DNA from: Cryptomeria japonica
Taxonomy: Eukaryota; Streptophyta; Pinopsida; Cupressales; Cupressaceae
DNA: 64,000 bases
Direction of reading: 5' to 3'
Assembly (NCBI RefSeq): GCF_030272615.1
Contig: NC_081411.1
Location: 38,572,640-38,636,639 of the forward strand
Shown one piece after another: positions 1-11,809 of this stretch. Made by a program: the position numbers and the translations under genes. How positions within the stretch are numbered: position 1 is the stretch's first letter; the number at the start of each line of letters is the position of its first letter. The notes below the pieces were generated by a model that saw only the letters and a list, made by a program, of their open reading frames with translations, did no database searches and had not been told where the DNA came from.

Positions 1-1545
1 ATTGAATTTTCTTAAGAGGTTACTTTTCCTATTACTATTTGTAGTCACACAAATCTGTCCAGCTTAATTAAATAAATATTTGCTATTTATTTGATTAAAA
101 ATCCACTAGCCATCAGTTAATTAAATTAGTATTTAATTAATTCATCTCTAAGCATTCTTCTATTAATTAAATAAATTATTCAATTTATTTTAATTAATTC
201 ATTAAACCAAATCCACAATCAATTAAATAAATAAAATCTATTTATTTAATTAAAATCCCCTTTTTCCTTTTTTAAATAAATTAAATAAAATATTTATTTA
301 AATCATTATCCCCTCCACTTGCATTTTCCTACAAATGCAACTTGCACACATTTATTGAAATAAATGAATTTTTATTTTAATAAAATCCTATTTTCCCTCA
401 CCCACCAAATCCACTTGCAAAATCTAATCCCCTTCTAGATTCTTCTAACCCCTTCCTAATTAGCTTAATCCATCCCTTAATTATTGTCACATTCCTAAGC
501 AAAATGGAATCACTTCTCAAAGACTTCAAAAGTCTTTGAAAAGCATTTAATGCTTTGTGTGTTCAACAAATTAACCCCCAAAGTCTTCCAAGACCACTAA
601 TGGCTCTTACATGACCATTTATAGCTCTTACATAACCATTTATGGTTATTTCAAACTTGTCTCTCCAAACATTTATTGTTTTGACCACATTTATCCTTTT
701 CACATTTGCACAAGAGTTTATCCATTGGATAAAAGCTTTATTCTTTGAATAAAGAGTTTATTCATTCAACCAGCCTTGACTTTAACTCCCAAGGTCATAT
801 CAAGCATTTAATGCTTATTCTCTCTTCTCTCAACCTATCTCACATTGACACTTGTCATCCTGGGATTGGGTTGAAAGCCCTCACATGGATTTGAAATCAT
901 TCAATCCTGACCCTTGTTGAGATTGCTCAATCTCAACCATCCATTGCTCCATTTTTCCTATAAATAGAGCCCATTTCTTCATAATTCAGATCCTGAAAAC
1001 TTGTATGCATTTAACCTATAGGCATTTTAGAGAGCATTTAGCATAGCAAACTCATGTATTGTCATTTTGGTTAAAATAAATCAATTTTAGCATCAATAGC
1101 TTAATATTAGCTTTTCATTTTACATTTAGAGCAAAATACTACAATCTCAATCTTCCATAAGCATCCATAGTGCAAAAAGCTGCTAAGAGCTACACTATTT
1201 TGGAACTTGGAGAGGAGAGGAACAAGGGAGAAGGAGCTAAGAGCATGCTAAGAGGCATTTGGAGATGCCTCATTACCTTTGTTTCATTTGTTAGATATAT
1301 TAGCATGTTTTTAGTATCTCTCTTGATATGCCTATTTAGATTAGTTTTTGATTGACTAACACTAACGATTTTCTTGTGTCTTGTGTGTTATTTATCATTG
1401 ACTAACCTTGTCCATTTTGCAGCGCATCACTATTCATTATTTTTCTCAGCAACAAATTCACTTAGCTTGTTAATACATTTACAAAAGCTTCATCAAAAGT
1501 TTTGCTTTATTAATCATTCATTATAGAGTCCTTTTAGCTCATCCA
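1..1545 (+). repeat. LTR-like AT-rich region with TATA box (fragment)
   Basis: This stretch holds no gene. It begins with AT-rich blocks built on TTAATTAAATAAAT, passes through a segment with ACACTTGTCA, and reaches a TATA box (CTATAAATAG, 958-967) followed by an R-like leader. The same order (TTAATTAAAT blocks, GACACTTGTCA, CTATAAATAG, then a GGCAT leader) recurs at 62.7-63.6 kb, so both look like U3/R parts of LTRs from one retroelement superfamily. The ends are not defined: no paired LTR, PBS or target duplication could be assigned. A short open frame at 1170-1355 lies inside the leader and has no coding signs. Confidence 0.45.
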
Positions 1546-2056
1546 TTGATCAGCAGACCATTTTATCTTGTGAAAAATAGAATTGTGCGAACTGTCATTC
1601 ATAAAACATAAATTAATGAATTTGATAAAAATTAAGTTATTGTTTATTTATGTGAATATCATAATTTGACACACAACATAAAATATCTCCCATTTATCAA
1701 TAAACAAACCAAAACAACTCTATAATGTTATGATTCATAACATAGAACATGGATGAAACTTTAGCAATTAGAATAACAAAGTTATGTGAACATGATTTTC
1801 GTGAAAACTCAATTGCTAATTCCCTTCAACATAAAGTAGTTTAAAAAGAATAGATGACCTCCAAGAAGTCCCACTACATGAACACCATGTAAGCACTAAA
1901 GTATAACTCAATAAATTTGATATCATAATTAAACACACTGAAAAGTACTTTTACTATTAAGAATTTTAAGAATTATTGTTCAGTGCATAATCTCTGGTTT
2001 GAGAGTGTATTGTGTAGAGTGATTCAATCACCAAGACAATTAAGAGCTATGTATAT
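1546..2056. other. Intergenic DNA upstream of the SDR gene
   Basis: AT-rich sequence with no recognisable gene or clear TATA box. Its last 180 bases may be an intron of the SDR gene, because a polypurine/AT stretch ends in TTGCAG directly before the conserved coding part. Confidence 0.5.
1878..1888 (+). other. Candidate 11-nt first coding exon of the SDR gene
   Basis: ATGAACACCAT is followed by a strong donor, GTAAGC, at 1889. Joining it to the acceptor TTGCAG ending at 2067 keeps the frame and gives MNTILEDK in place of MYCRLEDK. The 179-base intron would be AT-rich, as plant introns are. SDR genes of this class often have a short first exon, but nothing here proves the junction. Confidence 0.3.
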
Positions 2057-2857
2057 ATGTATTGCAGACTGGAAGACAAGATCGCAATAATCACAGGAGG
2101 AGCATCAGGTATCGGCGCAGCCAGTGCTCGCCTGTTTTCAAATCATGGAGACAAAGTCATCATCGCTGACATTGCAGACGAAAAAGGTCACAAACTTGCG
2201 GAATCCCTTTCGCCACATACGACCTTCATCCAATGTAATGTAAGCAATGAGCAAGACGTGAGCGCAGTAGTTGATTTGGCCATGGAAAAACACGGACGGC
2301 TCGACATTATGTTCAACAACGCAGGAGTCACTGACAGACAGACAGGTACCGTTGCAGATTACGGGATGGACCAATTTGACAAAGCCATGAATGTAAACGC
2401 AAGAGGTGCAATGCACGGCATTAAGCACGCAGCCCGCGTTATGATCCCAAACAGAAAAGGCAGCATTATTAATACATCGAGTGTTTCTGGTATGGTGGGA
2501 GGCATGGAGCCTTATGGATACACAGTTTCTAAGCATGCAATTATAGGTGTGACTAAGAACGGTGCAGCTGAGTTGGGGAAATATGGCATCAGAGTCAACT
2601 GTATTTCTCCTGCTGCGCTCGCCACTGAATTGGTAATGAATTATTTGGGAAAGGATTCTTCAGAAGAAGAAATTTCCAAAGTTGATGCTGTAGCTCACAG
2701 CATAGCCAACTTGAAGGGAACAGTTCTGAAAGCAGAGGATGTTGCATATGCGGCATTGTATTTGGCCAGTGAGGAGTCTAAGTATGTAAGTGGTCATAAT
2801 CTTGTTGTGGACGGGGGAATCGCAGTTGTAAACCACAATTGGGGACTATACAAGTGA
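2057..2857 (+). CDS. Short-chain dehydrogenase/reductase (plant SDR110C type)
   Basis: A classical SDR of 266 residues that oxidises or reduces an alcohol/ketone with NAD(H), probably in the cytosol since no signal or membrane segment is seen. The cofactor-binding TGGASGIG lies at residues 13-20. D38 at the end of the second strand favours NAD over NADP. NNAG is at 87-90, and the catalytic set is N114, S142, Y155 and K159 (YTVSK). The C-terminal VSGHNLVVDGG motif is typical of the plant group that includes ABA2, secoisolariciresinol dehydrogenase and momilactone A synthase, so a role in specialised metabolism is likely, but the substrate cannot be read. Length is normal and there is no break. 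The start is uncertain: TTGCAG at 2062-2067 looks like a splice acceptor, so MYC may be intronic and the true start may lie in an upstream exon (see 1878-1888). It stands alone, with retroelement DNA on both sides. Confidence 0.88.
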   Translation: MYCRLEDKIAIITGGASGIGAASARLFSNHGDKVIIADIADEKGHKLAESLSPHTTFIQCNVSNEQDVSAVVDLAMEKHGRLDIMFNNAGVTDRQTGTVADYGMDQFDKAMNVNARGAMHGIKHAARVMIPNRKGSIINTSSVSGMVGGMEPYGYTVSKHAIIGVTKNGAAELGKYGIRVNCISPAALATELVMNYLGKDSSEEEISKVDAVAHSIANLKGTVLKAEDVAYAALYLASEESKYVSGHNLVVDGGIAVVNHNWGLYK

Positions 2858-3440
2858 CCATGATGGTACACGCAGTTCTCTAACCTTCTCCATTGTTAGG
2901 AATAATTGCTTTTCAAATCATCCTCATCATCCACCTTCTGCTACTATTTTATATGATTTATGTTCATATTGCTTTACATTCTAAGGTTGTAATTTTATAT
3001 TCATTCAATTTTTATTTTTTTTAAATATGTAATATTATAATATAAATGATAATATAATTATTTGTTCATAAAAACAGATATATTTGTATATTTTAATGAT
3101 TGAGTATTGTTGAATTGTTAATATCATCAGTAGAATATTGTGAAAAATATTATATATGTTATATAGTGGGTATTTTTTGAATAGTCTTTTTATGGTCATG
3201 TTGTAAGTTTAATTATGTGTTTAATTATCTTTTTTTAATTTTAAATATCTCTTTTAAGTTGACACAAATTTCTAAACATAAAAATCGCACAATCAATCTA
3301 AAGAGCCTGGGGTGCATTCCATCAAGCCTAAATTGTATGTATATCATTTCATACAATGAAATAGAAATTTACACAACTTGAGAATCTAGCATTGAAAAGA
3401 AAAGGAGTATAAATCTCATTGTTAATTTTCGTAGTGTATC
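2858..3440. other. AT-rich 3' flank of the SDR gene
   Basis: AT-rich DNA holding the presumed 3' UTR of the SDR gene (AT-rich tracts around 2990-3060 could carry the poly(A) signal). No gene seen. Confidence 0.5.
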
Positions 3441-6406
3441 ATTCACATTGAGGGACTTGCCTTTATCGAAAGTGTATTGCATTGTACATCTCTTCTCAAG
3501 TCAATGATAATATTGCCATTGGCGTTATGGTTGACCCTACTAGCCGGGTTTATGTTATAACTAAGGAGATGCTCTTCATTAATGGTCTTCATAGGGAAAA
3601 ATATGATGAGTCTAAGGCCACCATTCATATTCATGATGGCTATTTTTTATCTCCTCTTGGTTTATTCTATTATCAATCTTTGTGGGACCTAAGGCAATGT
3701 CTACTACATTTGTCATGATTCCAAAGTCCAATCTATTTAGAGTGAATTTAGGCATTCCTTGGTAAGTTTCCATGAATCTGATCACTTTGTATGTCCACAA
3801 ATGTTTAAAGTTTCCTCATGAGGGCACCATGCATAATATCTAAGATACTGAATATTAACCACTAGTGCCTTATGGGGGCTTTATACTTGAACATTTATGT
3901 GCTATTGCAGTATGGCTTATTCTACCCCATCATGACTTGTTATATAAAGTTTATTGTAGATACAAGACTAGGAGCCCATCACTTGATTGTATTCTTCCTA
4001 CTGTTGTAATTCCTTCTTCTTAGTGTTCTCCTATGTCACAATTTGATTTGTCCTTTATGCCTTCTTAATTGAGGGTTGAGGATAAGCATGCTCCCTCAAG
4101 CAGACCTCCTCATTCTTCTAATACTTCACATCCTTCAATAATGTCTTATGTTCCTTTGACTATTGCTAGCATAGAAAATTAAAAGGCACCCATGTTATCT
4201 AGTCTAAACTATATTTTTTCAACTTTTGATTTTTCAAACATCCCCTTGTCCAACTTTGTATGGTAAGGGAAAGTGTACTCCTAAGGTTTGTACTACCCAT
4301 GTATCGCCTACATGTTGATCACTAAAGCCTCCTACGGTTGTGTCTAAGGTCCCTACTATCATAGCACCTCCTACTCCATGCATGAAATCTCTTATTTCAT
4401 AGGAAATGGCTATGAAGATGGCTTCACCCATGTATAGGATTATCTAGAGTCTTCTCGAGAATCTATTCCTAGTTTCCATCTTCAATGCAACCAACTTGTG
4501 CATGACCTTGTGCATCATCAATGTCTAATGGCCGACAAACATGATTCCATGCAAAAGAAGGAGGATGAGTCTCATGCTTCAACTTCTAAGTTTATTACCA
4601 TTCCTATTCTAGTTTCTACTTCTACGCCTACTTTTAGTTTTGCTAGTTTGGTCCCACTTCTAGTTTGTTTGGTTAACTCAAATGTACATCACCCAAAAAT
4701 GTTGCTAGTCTTCATCACCCACTCTTTAGAACTGCCTCTTGTCACTTCTTTCCTTTATATTATTCCTTTTTTGCAACCAATAGACATGCTTCATACAAAG
4801 GTTTTTGTTCCCCACACCTGTCAAAAACCTCTTCATCTTAGCCTCCCTAGCATCCTTCGACCAACAATGGCCGATGTGAAGGTTTTTCATTAACCACCTA
4901 AGCACAAGTTTGAGTAGGGCCTCATTCCTAAGTTTTGGTGCAAGAATTTTTCTCCACATACTCCTCCATCTACTAGCTTATCTTTATTTGTTCTTGTAGT
5001 TGAGAAGGCTCCTCCTTCAAATGTTATCACAACTCCTCTCCAAGAGGTTAGTATGGAGGCTCTTGTTTTGTAACAACCTATAGCTAAGTCACTACACTCC
5101 TTTCCTAAGAAGCGTACATTTAACTCTCTTGAGGATATTTCATCACTATCGACTATCTTTACAAGATCATTGACACTAAACTCATAAGAGTTACTTAATA
5201 AAAATGTCCAGGCAACTTCATCCTTCACTCTTGTTTGATGTGAGACTCCTAGCATTGCTTTAGTCATTGTCCCTCTACAACTCAACCTCCTTCCCCCTAT
5301 GACTAGGATTGGGAGGAGAATGAGAATTCATTGGAGGTGATTAATTAGAATTGTATTCTTCATGTCTCTAGATTAGAGTCTACATATTTATTTGTGTTCC
5401 CCCATACTTTCTTCTATGTGTTTGTTCTCTATCCTAGAGGATCCAAGATACCATTGTAGGTACTTGGATATAAGAGATAAAAAAGTTTCTTAAGTATTCC
5501 TCTATTTGTTGGGTCATTTTTTTATTTCTCATGCGTTGATATATATTTGAATATTCAAGGATGATGCAAAACATGGGGGGCATTTAGGCCTTCTTCCATG
5601 TTGACCCAAATTTTTATTTTGTCTTCGTGTGCTCTTTCTCCATGTTTTGATTTATTTGGTTATATTATGATGATTTGTATATAATCTATTCAAAAATAAT
5701 ATTGAGATGAATCCTATTAATCTTGAATGTTGTGATCCTCATGTCCTCTTTTGCATGCATTTTTGTGTGTGTTGTGGGTTTTATGTGTTATATTTTGCAG
5801 GATAAGATGACATTATTACATCTTGATATATATTTTATAATGCAACATATCTTTTTCCTTATAATAATTAGTTATACTCATTATTGAATAAATTAGTCTA
5901 ATTGGGACTATCCTTATCATAGTTTGATTTCAATCATTATTATAATTTAGAAATATGTCTCAAAATTTATGTCTCATTACATATTTGTCATCTAGCATGG
6001 TGGCACCCTACTAGACTTTAACTTTATATGCATCTTATTTTTTTCTAAATGTCTTGTAATGTAGTTTACAGAAGTCATAGGTCAATTGGATTATCATATG
6101 GTTTCTAGCATAACAAAGGTTTCTACCCATACTTATCAATATTTCTTATATCTAAGCAATTTTTAATGTCTATTTTGTTTCTTTCTCAGCTAACATGTTT
6201 TTCTATAGCTAACATGGTTATAGTGATCATAAAGATTAACAATTTTATGCAAGATTGGCTCAAGTCTCTTTCCTAGGGGTACTCCATATAGGTATAAGAC
6301 TCTTCATCTCCTTTTCATCCTAGATAAAATAATATCAACACTTTCTCTCTCTACTTTATCTTGCATCTTTTCTAGACGAACTATGCTCACTAAAGTGGGG
6401 GAGAAG
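3441..6406 (+). mobile_element. Decayed Ty3-type (Tat-like) retroelement internal region
   Basis: A fossil, heavily decayed. The clearest part is a retropepsin-like stretch at about 3443-3840, where a segment resembling the end of plant Ty3 proteases is followed by the family-typical HKCLKFPHEGT block. The rest is degenerate and shows no reverse transcriptase or integrase motif. It ends in a polypurine tract (AAAGTGGGGGAGAAG) just before an LTR-like start at 6407. The same tract and LTR start occur at 43.4 and 59.6 kb, so this is probably an older relative of the element at 43428-60686. The left end and left LTR were not found. Very old and clearly broken many times. Confidence 0.55.
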
Positions 6407-7080
6407 TGTAATGTCATAAATTACATCCTATGCAATTTCACATGACATAGCCTTCCCTTTAGTTTAATTTAGGAAAACCATGCCCATTCACCTTATTCCC
6501 AATCTAAAAAATTTGTATTTTACTAGATACACACAATTCCCCAACTGTTTGGCCAATATTGGTTTGGAAAAATGTGCCAAACATTTCTGTCCAAAAAACA
6601 TTTGTAGTTGTATTAGCTATTGCGATGTTACGATTTTTATTCTTCAACATTGTAGTGCCTTTTCCAACCCACAACATCATCGAGAATTCTTTTGACATTT
6701 CTATTTGGCTTTTGAAATCCTACAATTTGTCTCTGACATTCTGCATTGGAGTCAAGTGTTAACATTCACACATTCTCATACTCACAACATCATTTTCAAC
6801 ACCATACTCAGTTAGTTCTCTGATCTACGCACCATTTTCTTTGTCATTTCTTCATCCATTCTCTTACACAATGATATATTGGAGTTTCATTGTCAAAATA
6901 CAATGATTGTCAATATGAATTTAGGGGCAATTGTTGCTTCCTTGTTGCATTTATAGTCTTCTTGGCTTCATTTACTTGAGGAGTCACAATTTCTAAATTT
7001 TTATGAGCATATCGTCTATTTTTTATTAAATAGAATATTATACATTTTCTATTGCATTTCTATTATATATCTCTTTTTTT
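6407..7080 (+). repeat. Degenerate LTR-like segment
   Basis: Begins TGTAATGTCATAAATTAC directly after a polypurine tract and resembles the LTR start TGTAGCGTCGTAAAATTA at 43428. The similarity fades within a few hundred bases. The right limit against the copia remnant that follows is not clear. No gene seen. Confidence 0.4.
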
Positions 7081-7273
7081 GGCTTTCAACACACTCCTTG
7101 AAATCACCATGATGGTGCTCTTCTTCCTCTAAACCACTCCATTTTGTTGTTGAGTATAATTATTTTTTAAATCCTTGGTGCAATGATACTTGCAAAAACT
7201 AACTCATTGGAGATATATTCTCCCCATCTATCTAGCCTTATGAACTTGATGAAAGTTCCACTTTGTTTCTCAT

Positions 7274-7738
7274 TGTGAGATTTTGACAAGATCTAGAGGC
7301 AATGGAAAGCACAAATAAGAGAGACAAAATATATGATAGGAATAAATTGTATTTTATCAAGATGCAAAACATGATCAACTGGATCATTACACGATGTTGA
7401 TTGATTCCCCGTATAAACAATGTAGATGAGCCTGCTTATATAGGTAAGGCTAGGAATATGTGAGCACACAAACATGACATGTGGATCAATAAGAAAAAAG
7501 GGTAGGTAGGAAATAGGCGTGGGTAGGTAGGAGAAACAATGTAATATTCCACATGAGGTGGAATGTAACAACAAGATAAGATCAACACCATAAAAGGTGG
7601 AAATTCTCCTACACACACTATCCCAACGTGGCACAAGCACCCAAGTGTCCCATACCCAAACTATTATTAAATGCATGTTCTAAGTAAACTTAAGTATAGT
7701 GTAATAATATCCATGATGAATAATTATTTACACCAACA
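7274..7738 (-). repeat. LTR (3' LTR) of the non-autonomous element
   Basis: Pairs with 9274-9766. Shared blocks include TATATAGG, the GGGTAGGTAGGA motif and the TTTACACCAACA end. The polypurine tract (C8TTAAG on the plus strand, 7739-7750) abuts it. Confidence 0.85.
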
Positions 7739-9260
7739 CCCCCCCCTTAAGTGCAACTTAGGGGAATGCACTAGAGTCTACAATGCAACTAAGCCATGCA
7801 AGATGGGTCCCGACTATGTTAGGTACCCATGAACAAATACAAATTCAATCTCCCATAAATGGAGAAAGAGAGAGAAAGCCAATGGAAAAAAACCCTCCCC
7901 CAAAAGAGAGATGAAGAAAGCACACAATGCTCTCAATGATAAATGAGAAGAACAAAAAAATTTCTCCCCCATAAGAGAGAAGAAGAGACCATGAAGCCCT
8001 CCCTCAATGTCAAATCTCCTACAAAGATGTTCCAATGATGATGACCAGAATACCTCCCCATAAGGAAGAAAGAGAGCCAATGCTGCACCAATAATGTCAA
8101 AGTGTGACAAAACTAGGTACCATGTCGAAAATCATGAATCACTCACTGCAACAAAATGCAGATCATGCATGGAGACAACCTTCTTTGAGCATCATCTGGA
8201 TACTCATAAATGGCAAAAATACTGGTACAAGATAAGTCTCATGGGAGCCATGCACAAATGTGTCCAATCTATGTCTCAACTGGAGCCATGCACCAAGTCT
8301 CACAAGATATTCCTAGTCTACGTGTAAAAGAGGATCAAATAGTCAACAATGACAAGATACAAAGAGGTGTGGCACTTTATGATAGTGCGAGTACAACATT
8401 GCTCAAGCAAGAGCATACATCATGATAAAATATACAAATGTGGAAACATGAAAATGATTCCACCAACAAAGAAGCCCTGTAGAATACTATAGATGAAGAT
8501 GCCTTTGAATGAAATTTCAACAAGAGATATAAATGAACAATTGACCCCCCATAAAAAGATCATGTTGGAACATGCAAATAATGGCAAAGTGGACGTCTGA
8601 TTTCAAATTTACAACTTCTCAAAATGAGATATAAGAGACTTCAACAAATACTGCTAGTGATCTAAACTGAGATCCAAGCAAAATAGAAGTACCAAATAGG
8701 CCAAAAAATGACCAAATACTAAAAGTACACTTTCTACTCAAAATCAATGCAAACAAATGGTATATTGTGAAAGTAGACAAAAAATTATGCACTTAAAAAA
8801 AAAATGGCACTTGAAAAGGAGGTTGTATGAGCCCAAATGAAGTCTCCAAAGTTGTAAAAAACAAGATTTCATGATTTCTGAAAAAACTGTATCCGAAATT
8901 CAGAAATCTCCTACACCGCTGTACAGATCACAAAATTCTACCAAAAAACAAAAAATATTGCTCAAACAAAGGAGCTCGGATGAGTGAGATATCACTATTT
9001 GAAAATTGCCTACAAAATTATAATTTCTAGAAACTTTCCGTCGCATCTACAAACTTCAAATGCCTCTAGATTTGGCCTCCGAAGATCAATTTGGATGAAA
9101 CAAAAGGAAAAACTGACTTTGTTGGACCTCCTGAATCCAATGGTAACCTCATATTTGACCCATCAAACTTCAATAATAACCTGCAATAGAAAGCTCCAAA
9201 ATATACAACCCTAAATAGCATCAAATTTCTCTCAATTGACAAACCAATGACACTCTAATG
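7739..9260 (-). other. Non-coding internal region of the non-autonomous element
   Basis: 1.5 kb rich in A and G, with no long frame resembling gag, protease, RT or integrase. Nothing else is recognisable. Confidence 0.6.
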
Positions 9261-9273
9261 GCTCTGATACCAT
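9261..9273 (-). other. Primer binding site, initiator tRNA-Met type
   Basis: The minus strand reads TGGTATCAGAGCC, the classical Ty1/copia primer site, immediately next to the LTR end. Confidence 0.85.
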
Positions 9274-9766
9274 GAGAGAATTTTCCAAGATCAAAGGTTC
9301 AATGAAAAATGCAATAGAGAGACAAAATATTGATAGGAATAAACTGTATTCTATCAAGAGAAAATATTGATCAATTGGATCATCAAACGTTGTTCAATAC
9401 AATGAATATGAGCCTGCATATATAGGCAAGGCAATATGGATATGTGAGCACACAAACATGACATGTGGCTCAATAAGAAACAAGGGTAGGTAGGAAATAG
9501 GTGTGGGTAGGTAGGAGAAATAATAAAATATTCCACATGAGGTGGATCACCCACCGAAGGTGGAATTATCACTCCACAATAAGTGGATATGGTAGAGTAG
9601 TAACAAGATCAACATTATAAAAGGTGGAAATTCTCCTACACATACTATCCGAATGTGGCACAAACACCCAATTGTCTCATAGCTAAACTACTATAAAATG
9701 CATGTACCTAAGTAAACTTAAGTAAAGTGTAATAATATCCATGATGAATATTTATTTACACCAACA
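9274..9766 (-). repeat. LTR (5' LTR) of the non-autonomous element
   Basis: Partner of 7274-7738. On the minus strand it starts TGTTGGTGTAAATA and ends CTCTCA against the primer site. It carries TATATAGG as a likely promoter. Confidence 0.85.
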
Positions 9767-9771
9767 CTCAT

Positions 9772-10408
9772 CCTAGGCCTTAAGCAGATTAAATATCTCA
9801 AAAGCTTCAGACTTATGATATAAAAACCAAACCCATATCTTATGGCTATATTTCTCAATGAAGGTCATATAACATTGACTCTTCTTAATATAAATGGTTT
9901 GCATAGGGACATGAAAACTCATGTTTACTAGATCCAATGACACTCTTACCCTTCTAGAATTGCCCAATATAAAGGGTTGCCAATGTTTATTGCCTAAAAT
10001 CTAGGTTTTGCATCTACTACTAGTCTCTTCAATGTTACAAAAACCTATAACCATACTATTCTTAGTAAATAATCAAACCAACATTTTCAATGCCTTACAT
10101 GTCAACATTTAGAGGGATGGTGAGTGTTGAGTGATTGCTACTATATTACTATATATTTTTCATTCTTGAGAGGTGCGCCTATGGAATGTGATGAAAAATA
10201 TGTTTGAATCCTTAACAAAAACATCTAGTTCTCTATCATTTGTACTACTAAAAAAATATTCTCGCTCTCATTCTTTTCTAACATGATGCATGAACATTTT
10301 TCCATCATTACTTTGTGACCTCTTTGGATTACTTTCCCAAAACTCAAGAGATTGTGCTTAATGCTAGGGAAAAAATAGACATTTTTTATGTCATTGTGAA
10401 CTTCCTTG
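9772..10408 (-). mobile_element. Ty1/copia remnant: protease end and integrase N-part
   Basis: Part of the 7081-23342 fossil. The minus strand near 10225-10400 encodes the copia block around IKHNLLSFGKVIQRGHKV, which follows the protease. Near 9773-9930 it encodes the integrase block with MTFIEKYSHKIWVWFLYHKSEAF. It is bounded on the left by the target duplication of the small LTR element and on the right by that of the Athila-like element. Confidence 0.7.
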
Positions 10409-10413
10409 GTGTG

Positions 10414-11688
10414 TGATGAGCTTAAAAAAATGCTCATAATTTGGATGTTTTGATAAAACTTTTAAATGCCTTTACTTTTGTTATTTCATGGATGTTCAGA
10501 CTTTGTGAAACCTTTTTGGGATATCCTGTAGCAAGAAACTTTTATATTCCTGCAGCTCTTTGTGATTAACTTGATTGCATTTATTGCCCCGTTGACTCCC
10601 TAAAATGACTGGTATATTGTATACAGTTTTTGAATGATGAAGTAAATCTAAAATGTGTGATTAATGAATAGATATCGTGTATGTGCCATATGCCTTTTCT
10701 GTTGCCTGTTACCTTTTGTTTCACAGGTTGTTGAAGAATGATAGACTCAAGCGCAGCCAATCTCGGCCTTGCAGTAAAGTCCATTTCCTGCACGACTTCG
10801 AGGAAGCTCCGGCAAAGACTCTTTGACTGAATCATGGGAAAGAATTTTAATGACAAAGAGTGGAGTGCTAGATTCTCTCTGATCGGGTTGAACGCATAAA
10901 CTCATTTATGAAGTTTGTTCCTTGATTCGAGGATATGTTTTTACTTCCACGTCTTTCTTTTATGGAGTTAGTTAGTTAGTTGCTCCCCTGTTTTTAAATA
11001 AAGCTTCTCCTCCTGTGCGAGAGAAGGGTAGAATAAGAATAGTAGATGTCATGTAAGAATCAAGATGATAATGAAAGACAGAATCTGTTTAACCAGAAGC
11101 AAAGTTTGTTGTTAGTTTCCATATCAACAAAGCAATGTATATCATTCTATTTTTATGAATAAAGTTCAATGAAGTTCTGAGTTTCATATTTGCGTAATCA
11201 GGAGATGCTTGCTAAGGGGGCCCACTTAGTAGGTATCTGTAGCTAGTTAGTTAGTTGTTCTTTCCTATTAAGCTTCAGTTTGCTTTCATCTTTTAAGTTT
11301 TTATACAAACTCAGCTTTACATTGCTCCTGCAGCACAAGGAATCCATCACTGTGTCTGTTCCGGTAGCATAAGGCCAGTTCATAGTTTGTGTTTCAGTTG
11401 TAGTTATTATGGTTTCTGTCGTAATCAAAGCATAGTTGAGTTAAAAAGCTTTGCATTACCTTCCTGTAGCGTAGGTAGGATTTCTTTTCAGTATGTATTT
11501 CCGCTAGGATTTGACCAAAATAAGTTGCTAGTGCATATATTTTGCTGCGCCATTTAAAGTATACGTCCCCTGGTTTGACAAGTAAATGAACGTCTACAGA
11601 AGAGAGATATTGATCACCTGTTGGAATGCCCAATTCCCAGGAAAGGTTTTACTATGATTTTCATATCTTTTTGTGGGCGCGACCATCA
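10414..11688 (+). repeat. 5' LTR of Athila-like copy 1
   Basis: 1275 bp, beginning TGATGAGCTTAAAAAAATG and ending GCGCGACCATCA. It matches 20472-21773 and, inverted, the LTRs at 46481 and 56379. It contains a GC-richer segment with an open antisense frame (10581-10856) that is discussed in the findings. Confidence 0.93.
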
Positions 11689-11692
11689 TTTT

Positions 11693-11710
11693 TGATGCCA
11701 TTGCCGGGGA
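11693..11710 (+). other. Primer binding site, tRNA-Asp type
   Basis: Four bases after the LTR, TGATGCCATTGCCGGGGA matches the tRNA-Asp primer site of Athila/Tat elements (TGGCGCCGTTGCCGGGGA) at 15 of 18 positions. Confidence 0.85.
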
Positions 11711-11809
11711 TGGCGTCTCGCTAGGAGTTTATCAAAAGTCATTTTTGGCATTAGTTTAGCTTGTTAGTAAAATTTCCTAGATTTTTCAAGCCACTATTCA
11801 TTATATTGC

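Larger units (their letters stand above)
7274..9766 (-). mobile_element. Non-autonomous LTR retrotransposon (LARD/TRIM-like), 2.5 kb
   Basis: Two direct repeats of about 465 and 493 bp flank 1.5 kb without coding capacity. On the minus strand the order is LTR (TGTTGGTGTAAATA...), primer site TGGTATCAGAGCC complementary to initiator tRNA-Met, internal region, polypurine tract CTTAAGGGGGGGG, then LTR. It is flanked by a perfect 5-bp duplication CTCAT (7269-7273 and 9767-9771). No gag or pol motif is visible, so it must have depended on a copia partner. The LTRs differ by many substitutions and small indels (by eye more than 10%), so it is old. It sits inside the integrase region of the older copia remnant. 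Confidence 0.85.

Noticed and set aside
1170-1355. 61-codon plus-strand frame
   Set aside because: Lies in an LTR-like leader; hydrophobic tail from T-rich DNA, no homology recognised.
2138-2536. Long minus-strand open frame opposite the SDR gene
   Set aside because: It mirrors the coding strand of a well-supported SDR and has no domain of its own.
7814-8110. 98-codon minus-strand frame inside the small LTR element
   Set aside because: Arises from repeated CTCCCC/GGGAGA sequence; no gag or pol motif.
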